From NCBI GenBank assembly GCA_905182985.1, contig CAJJDN010000030.1, positions 206,432 through 270,431 of the forward strand: a stretch of 64,000 nt of DNA, given 5' to 3'. This stretch comes from Paramecium sonneborni. Its lineage: Eukaryota; Ciliophora; Oligohymenophorea; Peniculida; Parameciidae. The stretch's first letter is position 1. Each line of letters begins with the position of its first letter. Both the position numbers and the translations under genes were made by a program. The notes beneath the pieces are model-generated. The model was not told the origin of the DNA, made no database searches, and worked only from the letters and a program-made list of their open reading frames with translations. Of this stretch, positions 40,601 to 50,962 are shown one piece after another.

Positions 40601-43513
40601 CCTTGTATCTCTTCTGCTTTCACAAAATCATCTATTTTCACTTATTTAGCTTCATGCAGATCTTAATAATTTTTTTTCCATAAATTTGCTTCATTTTAGG
40701 TTTCTTTTAATTTCTCTTCAGCATCACATAAGAGTCTATTGAGTTAAGGTATATCAGTTTCCACCTTCTATTAAAGTTCATTCATAACTTCTTATTAATC
40801 ATGAATTTTTTTGGTTTATTATAATATCTTCTCCTTTTATCCTCCAGGAGTTAAGTTCTATTATTGTAAGTCTAAAAGCTCCTAATACTGATCTTTAGCT
40901 GTTTGTACTTGTTATTCCAATAGTTTTATCTCGTTATCCTTTTCCCGGATTTGTTCTGCTTTCTCACTTTGTTTGTTTTCATCCTATAAATCCACAATTT
41001 ATCTGTTCTTCTAAAGTAATTAATTCTACAATGCAATTTGTTCTTACTACAATTGATCACATTTATTTAGTAATTGTCTTAAATCAGATTATAGTTACTA
41101 TTTATCAGAAGTCAATCCAATTACTTACGATTCATTGACTCCTTCTCCAAGCATTTTCTCGAAATTCTTGAGATCATCCTTTCTTTGCTACTCAACATCC
41201 TATATTTGTTTCTTCAGATTCAAGCATTCTGCCTAGAGAGAGCTGATTTATAACACTTTTTCAGGATCTGTTTAAGATTGAATTTTCTCCTCTCCACCTT
41301 GAGGTTTTTAGATTTATTATTGCAATTATTCATTTACTTGCTTCTTTGTTTGTAGTAATTCATCTTTTAAATTAATTTATTCATTTATTAATCTATTTAT
41401 TTCTTTTTGTAATTATAAAGCATTTAATTCAATCTTGTTTTCTTAGGTTTATTGATCTTTTTTTTCTTATTACTCTTGTTACTTTTTAAACTCTTTCTAT
41501 CTCAACTAATTTTAATTTTATTCTTCTATTAACTCTTATTATAATTTATTTATTTAAATTAAATGTTATCTTTAGTCTTATTATAGTTTTTGTTTTTATG
41601 TTAATATATCTGCTATGCATTATTAATCTGCTCCTTTTCCTAAAATTTCTTTAAACTATTTCAAATCTTCACATTTTTAATTTTCTACCTCTGCTAGTTA
41701 ATCTTTTAAAATTTAATTCTCAGTTTTTAAAATATTCAATTATTTTAATTAATCCTCTTATTTTTCCTCTACACTTTCAATATCTTTATCATCATATTAT
41801 TCATTATTTTACTTATTGACTTCTTTTAATAAATCTATTATTTAATCTTAAAGTTATATTTAATTTTTTTTTAAAGTATCATTTTTTTCAATTAAAGTAG
41901 TATATTCATCATTCAAAAGTAATTTTTCATTTTCTAAATTATTTATTTTATCTTATTAAGATATAATTTCCTTTTTATACTCATTTGGTTATTTTTCTTC
42001 ATTAAACAAGTTTATTATTTATTAATACTGGTTTTTGTAATATTCGACTGATCTTTAAAGTTTTATTCTTTCGTCTATAAATTCATTGATCTATTATTAT
42101 AAATCTAGATTTTTTCTCCTTAAGTTTAAACTTTCTGTTTCTAGACCTTAAGTTTCTGACTATTAAATTTAGTTTTAAATTAGTTATTCATATCTTTAAC
42201 GAATCAATTTTACTTATTCTGATAATTATATATTTTCATACTCCAATTAGCTGATTTTCCCTTAATTATCTCTAAAAGAATTTAGAACATTTTGAAATTC
42301 ATCTCTTTATTATATTGGAAATGAATCAACAACATTTTATTTTTAATTAGTCTAATGTGAATCATGTATATTTGATTAAATTATTGAAACTTTTTAAGGA
42401 GCGCTCATATTCATTATAAAAGGTTGTATTTTTATAGGAGAAATTCTAATTGGGCTTAGATATTTTACAGGACTGATGGCGATTGAGAATCTAGTAGGTG
42501 ATTACCTTAATTTATTATTATTGTTTATCAGTTTAAGATCTTCATTTTTTAATCTAACTAAAGAATTAAGCAAAGAAATTTATTTTAAAATAGTTGGAAT
42601 ATTTGTAGCTCCTTGTTACAAATGTTCAATATGACCAATTATTTTTGAAAAGACTTCATTTGATGATAAACCTTATGAGCATGATCTTCCTAGTTATGGG
42701 CTTTAATTATCTAAAATTCGTCTCACTGCTTTTGGGGTTTCATAAGATTTTAAATCTTCAATGTCTTAATTTATTGCAGTCAAATATATTTCAAGCTGTT
42801 AATAATCAACTTCTGCATTTTAATTTCCTTAATTAGTTAGGTAAGATATTTGAGATTTTATGATTTCCTTTAAAATTGTTAAGGAATTAATATATTTATT
42901 TTGAATGGAGCTTCCTGATTTATGACTTTAGAGATTATTTTATAATTAATCTAAAAGTTTTTGAATATTCTAAGATATTGGATTTTAAGCTTTATGTGGA
43001 TCGAAATTTAATTTTTTTGTTGTGGAAACATCTTATTTACCTTCTAACTAATTAATACTTAATAAATAAGATATTTTTGACTCTAAATATTAATTTTCTT
43101 CCTTTAACTTTTAATATTCAGCAGAAAGGTCAAATTTCATTTAATTATCAAGTTAAGGTTAATTTCTGACAAACACATCCATCGACTCTCTATTATTTTT
43201 TTCTTGGTCCTTAACTTTCTTCATCTCTTGATTTAATGAAGATATTTCTAACAATAAAATCTTTTATTCATCTTTATAAGTTTTTCTACAATATTAAATA
43301 ATTTTACATCTGTTGTTCTAACTAAATTTTATTTTCTTCAAGCTCTTTTATTATTTAGTTCTGCCTTTGTATTTCAAATCCCATCAATACCTTTTCGCAT
43401 TTTAAGTTAATTAATCTGTCGTTTTAATTAGGCTACTATGGTACAACTTAAAGTAGTTGAGGTGCTCTTTAAGGAGAGCAAATTTAATAATATGGTGGGT
43501 TTTTTCCTCTCAT
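28677..43513 (-). CDS. Giant coiled-coil protein B with internal tandem repeats
   Basis: ATG ending at 43513 (MRGKNPPYYQICSPQRAP, then EKVLMGFEIQRQNQ), TGA at 28677-28679, about 14.8 kb and near 4,930 aa. One intron resolved at 30769-30793 (25 nt), at the position homologous to the gene A intron. The remaining length is not a multiple of three, so at least one more intron or an indel is unlocated. The body is coiled coil with recurring Trp-containing spacers (ELWNRKYHELL, DFWRKQYQQL) and turns such as QQNLTPGGQKEK, which break the heptads at regular intervals. The centre is a tandem array (see repeat entries). The C-terminus (QQSQFISPKQENRE...KLQQDDLQIE) matches gene A. Such rods commonly build cortical lattices or striated fibres in ciliates, but no sequence feature proves the site of action. 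Confidence 0.8.
32753..37452 (-). repeat. 1,284-bp (428-codon) tandem repeat, 3.66 identical copies
   Basis: Copies at 32753-34036, 34037-35320, 35321-36604 and 36605-37452 (partial). All sequence compared is identical, and the unit is an exact multiple of three, so each copy adds 428 residues of the same coiled coil to gene B. Each unit encodes about four Trp- or Pro-Gly-marked segments. The array ends abruptly where the diverged 978-bp units begin. Confidence 0.9.
37453..41350 (-). repeat. 978-bp (326-codon) diverged tandem units, about four copies
   Basis: The anchor cttctattaaagttcatt recurs at 36853, 37831, 38809, 39787 and 40765, a constant spacing of 978 bp. About 600 bp of each unit matches the 1,284-bp repeat and 378 bp is specific. 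Copies differ by scattered substitutions (for example at 38787-38792), unlike the identical 1,284-bp array. The frame is conserved. Confidence 0.88.
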
Positions 43514-44960
43514 TTCAAATTCAAATTTATTTTAAATATAAAACTAATAAACGTTATCTAAATTATACGCAAGCTATCTATTTAGTAAAACAATAATTGA
43601 GATTAAAATTATAATAGGAATTGCTTGCTTTTAATAACAAAAAAAATTATATGAATGTTGCTAGTATCCTAACTCATAATTATATGGATTGGGAAAATAA
43701 ATAATCAAGTATAAAATTTATCAGAAAATGTCTCTCCTTAATCGAAATTCACAAAACTATATGGCAAAGCTTTAAAGAACACTTTTAAATTATACAATAC
43801 TTTAATGACGATTCTACTTATCCAAAGAATTATTAAGTAGTTATGATGAGAATTATGAAATATAATAACCTGCTGTGACAATTAGTAGAGTTGAAACTGG
43901 TCTAAGGTGGCAAATGTAAGACAATAGTAAGATTAATATATTATTAAAAAAATAAGTTAAGTATTTAATAATACATTATTATTATAAAAAGTATATCCCT
44001 CATCGAATCTATTATTTATATTAAATCCTAAACATATTTAATGACCATTTTGATTAGCAAACTAATAAGCAGTTCAAATAATTCACTTTCCTAATGAGAC
44101 TTCACAATGTTTGATTTGCTTGAATATTTTTATCCTTAATGCCACTTTATTTTTTTTTCAATTTTCAATAACATTTTGATTTATTATTTTAATTTGATTA
44201 TTAAAGTTTTAAGTAATCATTTTAAGTTAAAAATAAATTAATTATGCACTCTCCTTTTGTTAAATTTGTTTAAATAAAGTTTTATATTTCAGAATAAACC
44301 TAATTCTATAATTAAATTAATACAATACCTTTTCAAGGAAGCTATAACAAGATGACCAAGCCGATTTATAATTATAAAATACTTTTATTAACCAAAATAA
44401 AACAAATAATGCCATAATTTTGGTTATTTTCCATTGTTGAATATAATTATTTATTTATATCATACTCATATTCACATAAATTGCTGATTTTGTACTGTGT
44501 CACTCTTTATTTTGTACAATAACTAGATAATGATCCGTTTAACTAAGCTTTTAATATTCTTAGTATGAAAGATCACTGATTGCATTATTCATAAATTATT
44601 CATGGAATATATAATAGAGCCTTCATAAACTTTCAAATTAATAAATAAGGGTTGTTAGTTTTTAATTTTCACTTAAATAGTTCTAAATAATTACTATTCA
44701 AACTTAAAATGAAGGTATTTTTAATCAAATAAACTCAATTTCAAGACTAAAGTTTTATCATTCAAGAACTGAAATTTAAATTGCTTCAATATAATAATCA
44801 CTTTTAATTTAGTTATATAAATAATAATATTTTTAGGCAAATTATTTATTGATTTCTTAAAAATTTGAATCTAACGCAAAAATCATATTTATCTATTTGT
44901 ATAAAAATTTGTTATTTCTAATTTAATTATCTCAATTATTAATTAAATAAATTTTGCTAA
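43514..44960. other. Intergenic region, 1.45 kb
   Basis: Upstream of both gene B (minus) and the scramblase gene (plus). AT-rich with short open runs only; no closed gene, tRNA or ordered repeat recognised. It must contain the two divergent promoters. Confidence 0.5.
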
Positions 44961-45834
44961 ATGTAATACTAACCAGCATACTAATCACCTTAACAATATT
45001 ATGTTAACCCTGGATAGATTAATGTAATTATATAACCAGAAATAGACTTCATTCAATTCAGGATTAGAGGCAATATCAAGATGTCCAAGTGTTTATATCA
45101 AATAACGTCCTGATTATTTAGAATCTTTAGGATTCTGTGAGAAAAAAAATGTTTATTATGTTTATTAATCTGATACCTTGGGAAATAAACCTGATTTTAA
45201 GCATTAAGCTCCAATTTTTAAATGTAAGGAGGAGAGTAGTTGTTGGTAAAGAAATTTTCTTCCAGGAGCTTGCCGTGCATTTGATCTCAAAGTCAAATAA
45301 TATGACTAAAAATAAAACACAAATACAGTATTTAGATTGAGTAGAGAATTCAAATGTACATTCCTTTGCTTAGCTCGGTAAACAAAAAATATAATTTCAG
45401 ACCTATGATGGAGGTTTAATTAGAAAATGGAGGCAAAATAGGCTATATATGTTATCCCTTTATGTGCTGCGATAAAGGAGTTGAAATAAGAGATGAAAAT
45501 AACACTTTATAATATTCTGTAAAAGGAAGCTGCTGTTAATGGCCATTTTTAGTATAACTACCTTGTGAAACATGCTAAAGAGCAAGGTTTGATATAACTG
45601 ATTCGCAAGGACAGGTACTCTTAATCAATATATGTTAAGAAAGTTTCAGAATTATGGAAAGAATCTGCTGGATTTTGTAATGCACTTTGTAATGTGGATG
45701 CAACAAATTTTAGATTATAATTTCCTTAGTAATCAACAAGTAGATAAAAGGCCCTACTATTGGCGGCTGCCTTATTCATTGACTTTAATTATTTCGAAGA
45801 ATCACCACAAGATTAGAATAACGATTCCATATGA
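44961..45834 (+). CDS. Phospholipid scramblase family protein, 267 aa
   Basis: ATG 44961, introns 45024-45045 (22 nt), 45378-45400 (23 nt, CAG) and 45615-45639 (25 nt, AAG), TGA 45832-45834; 268 codons. The N-terminus is Pro/Gln/Tyr-rich (QYQPAYQSPQQYYVNPGQ), as in scramblases with palmitoylated arms. The core follows the family order: a Cys-rich loop around FKCKEESSCWQRNFLPG with CRAFDLKV, the ICYPFMCCDKGVEIRDE block, SCCQWPF...CETC, then SAGFCNALCNVDATNFRLQF. The terminal hydrophobic segment is ALLLAAALFIDFNYFEE, the conserved C-terminal helix. These proteins move phospholipids between leaflets on calcium signals or act in nuclear signalling; the exact role here is unknown. Every splice is needed to connect recognisable family blocks. 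Confidence 0.9.
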
Positions 45835-46590
45835 TTTTAAAAATATTTAGATTAAATAATTTATAGTCATAATCGTAACATCAATAATAGTTTTTAGAAA
45901 TAACTATGAATCCAAGGTATAATAATCGTTACTAAACAAGTATTTACTTTTTTTATCATTAATTGTAATTTATAATATCATCATCTCTTTGAATATATGT
46001 AGGAAATTTTGGGCAAAAAAATAACAACATATTTGAGGCTGCTGATAATTTCAAATAAACTTTATTTAAAGAAAAATGAAAAATCTTGAATTTCAACTTG
46101 CTTAACAAAGCAGAAAAAGATTCGATGCCTTAGCTATAAAGTATGGTGAAATTTTTAGGAAAAATAATAAAAAACAACAAATACTGATAAAATTTTTTTA
46201 AAATACCTTAAGGTTTCGTTTAATTAATTGAATTATCAAAATCTCATCCTTTAAAATCAAAATATTATTTTTATCTCATAAAATTATTTGTTATAGGGTA
46301 CAATTTTCTTATTTATTTATTCCTTTCAAGATTCACAACACAATAATTATATATTTGTTGATTACCAATCAATTTTAAATCTAACTTTTTAATGTTTTTG
46401 CAATTTTAAAAAATTAAAATTAGAAAAATTATTTAAATACTATTTAATTTTTTTTCTACTTAGCAAATATTAGTTTTCAACAAATATTAATTCGAAAAAT
46501 TAGGATTATTGAGTAAATATTAATCCAGGATAAATAAAAATAGGTAATTAATCATCAAAAAGTTTTTTTAGCATTAGAAAAAAATGATTT
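45835..46590. other. Intergenic, nothing recognised
   Basis: AT-rich stretch following the scramblase stop; no coding frame or RNA gene seen. Confidence 0.5.
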
Positions 46591-46599
46591 CGATAATAA

Positions 46600-47950
46600 A
46601 ATGATTCAAATATACAAGCAACTTCATAAGTTTCAAATCTATTGGATTTGTAATACTATATTTAAAAATGGTCAAATAATATCTGAGTATTAAAAATTCT
46701 GTAGCCAAAAAAATAAAATTAAATTAACACTATTCTTTTTTAAAAAAAAGATGTTATTTAACTATACAAAATTTTAATATTTTCAAGAATAAGTTATCAA
46801 TGTTATTACTATTAATTCTTATCAGTTGGACAAAAATAATTAGCTGTCATTAAAATTCAAATTTCTTCATGGCTTAACTGTGGATTGAAGAAATATAAAA
46901 AAGATAATTCATTTTTTATCCATTGATTGGAAAGAATTTCTTGAATTAAAAAGAGATATATAAGATAAAAGCTTTAGAAACCCTTAATTAATTAATTTTT
47001 GCAGATATTGTAGAACCAAAAAAAATACAAATGAATTGCAAAATTTTATTAACAATTTTATATTAAATTTTGCATAGCTAAAAATGAGTCTAACCAAAGA
47101 ATTAATTTTTAAACATTTTATGAAGTTATAGAAGGAATCTAACAAATTTCTAAGATAAAGATGGATTTTAAGTATTTAAAAAATTTTGATTTTTCAAAAA
47201 AATTGTTAAAATTAATACAGACTTCTTTACGATGAATATTATTAAAGTCTACTTCTATTCAACTTTAATTGATTTCAATTCCTTTGACCGATTGGAATTG
47301 AAAAATGATTTTTAGTAATCTACTAAACTTATTCTTAGAGTTGTGGAATTTTTTTTAAAGAATTTATAATTAAAGCAAAAATGCAAATTATGGTAATAAA
47401 TTATCATTAGAGAACAACAATAAAATTAATAACTCTAAATTAACTGTATAAATAATCATCGTATTAAAATCATTATCAAACAGATTAACTACAAAATCTT
47501 AAGAGTCGGCTACCCATATTTGAATAATTTAAAGAAATCATCTACAGCTATTACTTTAACTTTTAGATGATCAGTACCTCCTTCACAAATTGAGAGATCA
47601 ATGAAGTAAAAGAAAATAAATGACAAAGTTTAATTTTTGTTAAATAAATTAAAAGAAGATAATTTGAATCAATTTTATTTTAGTCAACCAAAATTAGGAA
47701 AGAGCTAAAATTTAAATAAAATTTACTATTTTAGAACAGATTTTTGAATTGATTAGATGAAAAATCTGGAAAAGCAAATAATATTGTGTTAACCAAAGTC
47801 ACGAGGAATACATTTAATATTATGATGATTGATATATACAGAATTCTTGAGCCCTATAAAATTGGATAGCTTTCTACAAGTTAGGAGTTTTTCATTTAAT
47901 TAGATATGAATTGAGATTTTTTTTGGAAAGAAGAAATTTTAAAAGAAGAA
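46600..47950 (+). pseudogene. Relic protein gene with in-frame stops, family unknown
   Basis: Plus-strand coding-like text spread over frames: LFNYTKFQYFQEQVINVIT and LSLKFKFLHGLTVD, TGA, then an open run of about 130 codons from 46892 (IIHFLSIDWKEFLELKRD, FCRYCRTKKNTNELQNF), another run from about 47268 (DFNSFDRLELKND, LILRVVEFFLKNLQ, ILRVGYPYLNNLKKSSTA) and debris beyond. TGA codons between them are not removed by GTA...AG micro-introns. The composition of each run resembles neighbouring genuine genes, so an inactivated gene is more likely than chance. Possibly the lost copy of a duplicated pair, but that is speculation. Confidence 0.4.
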
Positions 47951-47980
47951 ATATGAGAATGTGTAAATTATAAACAATTT

Positions 47981-48932
47981 TCAATGTTTTTATTTATATA
48001 ATTATTTTGCAATTATGGGTGAGATAATATCCATAAGTTTTCCTTCGGATAAACTAAAAATAAATGTTTATAATCTATGGATCAGGTGTCCTGCTGTTGC
48101 ATCTTTCAATCCCAATTGCGATCTATATTTACTATAATATCTACAGAGCTGCTGTGACACATTGTTATGTGGAAACTGTGAGAATATCAGTTTAATTTTT
48201 AACCATAGCTGTTTAAACAAATCCAGGTTATAATGATAAAAAATCAACATTTTCAACTTCAATTTGTAGTGATCTTGTAAAATTATCATTAAATGCCTTA
48301 AGTGTAAATATTTTTATTACTTTAGTTGCAGAATATACTTGATAATAAGGATAGGCAAATCTTCCTGTTAAAGAAGATAGACTGATAACTCCTGACCTTT
48401 TCCTTTTTTTCAAAATAGGTAATATATATTTGGTCATAAATACTACAGGTATGCAATTAATGATAATCTAATTTTATTGATCAATATCTAAAGTCTTATC
48501 AAATTCTCCAACAGTTAATACACCTACATTATTGACAAGAACACCAATATCCAAATCTTTCACTTCTGAATATATTTATTCAAAAAAAGTGTCTTTAAGA
48601 CAATCCTAAAAATCCGCAATCACAATTTTGTATTATGGCTTATTATTTATCTCTTTTAACTCCTTTATCAAATTTTCTGCTTTAGATTTATTTCTAGCGA
48701 CAATGCAAACGTTAGCACCTTATCTAGCAAATTCCTTAATATTATCAATATTATTTACTTAACAAAATCCTTTTCCTATTCCATCTGTACCACCAGTTAC
48801 TAAAGCCCAACATCCTTATCCATATTTTTATTGCACATTAGAATTTCCAGATAAGATTATTTTAACTTCTTTTACTAATAAATAACCAAAATAACAAAAA
48901 ACTATTATTCCAATCCACTCTATGATTTCCAT
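47981..48932 (-). CDS. Short-chain dehydrogenase, 17-beta-HSD12 / 3-ketoacyl-CoA reductase type, 293 aa
   Basis: ATG 48930-48932, introns 48735-48758 (24 nt), 48297-48320 (24 nt) and 48123-48144 (22 nt), TGA 47981-47983; 294 codons. A membrane anchor at residues 6-27 is followed by the NAD(P)-binding TGGTDGIG at 46-53, NNVG near 126, catalytic Ser179 (ISLSS), and Tyr192/Lys196 in VYSATK. GVLVNNVG and LQPGFVQTAM are typical of the HSD17B12 subgroup, which reduces 3-ketoacyl-CoA during very-long-chain fatty acid elongation in the ER or acts on steroids. The third intron joins CVTAAL to SQLGLKDATAGHLIH, restoring the conserved C-terminal helix. The fatty acid role is inferred from subgroup likeness. 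Confidence 0.9.
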
Positions 48933-49241
48933 TTTAATATTTAAATTAAATATAAATAAAAATAAAATTATGCATTTCCTATTCTATGATGACCTTAAAC
49001 ATATTTTTTCGTTTATTTTGGATTCTAAAATAAAAAAAGTTTAGATAGAAGGTAAGAATTTGATAATATTTATCAAACAAAAAAGTTATTATTGATAGAT
49101 CCAAATATATATGTATATCAATTAAAAGCTATGATTATTTTGAGATAGTTGATGTGAGGATGGAAACTAAAGATATGTAATAAAAATAATATATATTTGA
49201 AATTGAATTGAGAGTATATATTATTGTTAATAATAATAATA
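48933..49241. other. Divergent promoter region
   Basis: 309 bp between the start codons of the reductase (minus) and the TTLL gene (plus). AT-rich, with an AAT trinucleotide run just before the ATG at 49242. No other feature seen. Confidence 0.5.
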
Positions 49242-50922
49242 ATGCTATAATCATTTTTGCTAAGTTTGGCATCTGGGATAGTATTATTTATAGTTTACAT
49301 GTATCACAGGGCAAATTTATCAGAAGGATCAGCGAATTATAGATATTATAATGAAGCTGTGAAAGGAATGTCAAGATGGCTAGAATAGACTATTGATTTG
49401 ACCTAATCTCATTTTCAACCATGCAAGTATTGGAGTTTAAATACATAGAAATTGTGGATATGAGATTGCTTTAGTGCATGATAACTCTTATTGTGTTAGA
49501 AGTGACCTTTTTAAAATTTTGCATCCAGAAGTAATAATACAGGATTAAATGGTATTAAGAGATTATGGTGGTTAAGATTTGGCAAGAAAGATTATTCAGC
49601 AAAATATGTATGATGCTTTACCTAGTTTTGTACAGGCAAGATAGATTGAAATTGGATATCATTAAACTCCTTTAGAAACATCAATTGTATATCCATATGC
49701 TAAAAATTATTTTCGAACACATACATTTGGAAAACAGGCTGGATGTATTTTTTAGAAATATTTCCATGTTCCAGGATAAGAGGAAATTGCATTAAAATCA
49801 AATCAATCTACTCATTTTCATAATTATATTGATAATTTGAAATTAGAAAATAAGAGTGCAGAATGTATCAAAGATGCAAGTTACGAGAAACCTACTTTTA
49901 GGATGTGGTTAAAAGAAGAGTGTGAAAATTTCTTTGAAATTATAAACACATAATAATATAAAGATAAATTGGAAAATGAAGGAATTCAATATATATACAA
50001 AACAAATAGACATCTAGGAAATGGTATATTGCTTTTAGATTATGAAAATGAAAAGATAATTAGATCATGGTATAAAGATAGCTTAGCTTGTGGACGCAAT
50101 TAATCTTAAGTGATAATTTAGGAGTACCTAAAAAATCCTTATTTATTTAAAGGACATAAAATGGAGTTTAGATCTTATTTTTAGATAGCATCCACTAATC
50201 CACCTATCTTATATGGATATAAGAAAGCGTTGATAAAATAATGTGCTTTAAAGTTTGATTTATTAGATTTTACAAAAGAAGCACATGTGTGTAACACAGC
50301 AGTAACAAAAACACATAAATAATAAACTGGCCAAGAATAAGATGATGATCTATATATTGATTGGAATTTAGAAGAGTTATAAGATATTTTAATACAGTAA
50401 GGAAAAATAAAATCTCGAAATTGGTTGAAAGAAGAACTTTATCCATAGATAATGAGAAAAATTACTCATTTATTTTTTTCAGTTGAAAAATATTTATTGA
50501 AAGATAGTAGGGTAGGAGAGTTTTTTGGAGTTGATTTCATACTTGATGATGATTTGAATCTATGGATTTTTGAATGCAATAGAAATCCGAACTTCTTGGC
50601 TGTTACAGAGGGTAGAAAAGAGAAATTTGGCAAATTAATTCCTGATATGTTAGAAATTTAGATGTAGTTAGTTAGAAGTAGATTCAAAAGAGTAAGAGAT
50701 TTTATGAACAATAAATTATTGCCAGCAATTAAAACTAGATAATTTTAACAATAATAGGACAAGTTCAAAGAAGAATTTTTATAATTGATGAAAGATAGAT
50801 TTGAACCTGAATATTAAGTATCCAAAAGTAACTTAGCTGAATTAGCATATATTGGAGATGGGAAATTTAATGGATACATCAAAAAAGAATGTTTAGAATC
50901 AAGTAGAGTATTAAAAAAGTGA
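49242..50922 (+). CDS. Tubulin tyrosine ligase-like (TTLL) protein with N-terminal membrane anchor, 552 aa
   Basis: ATG 49242, one intron 49427-49448 (22 nt), TGA 50920-50922; 553 codons. Residues 3-20 form one hydrophobic segment (SFLLSLASGIVLFIVYMY), a likely signal anchor. The TTL ATP-grasp domain fills most of the rest: TNRHLGNGILLLDYE (ATP lid area), CGRNQSQVIIQEYL, KMEFRSYFQIAS (normally R-x-Y/F), and GVDFILDDDLNLWIFECNRNP near residue 435, the metal-binding Asp/Glu/Asn cluster. TTLLs add Glu, Gly or Tyr to tubulin or other proteins. The basic C-terminal stretch (RSRFKRVRD) could contact the acidic tubulin tail. A membrane anchor is unusual in cytosolic TTLLs and suggests either lumenal targets or membrane-tethered action. 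Confidence 0.88.
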
Positions 50923-50962
50923 ATAAATATATATATATAATCATAATAAATTAAATTATTAT

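Noticed and set aside
32753..41350. CRISPR-like or satellite array
   Set aside because: The units are long, contiguous without spacers, and lie in frame inside a protein gene of a eukaryote.
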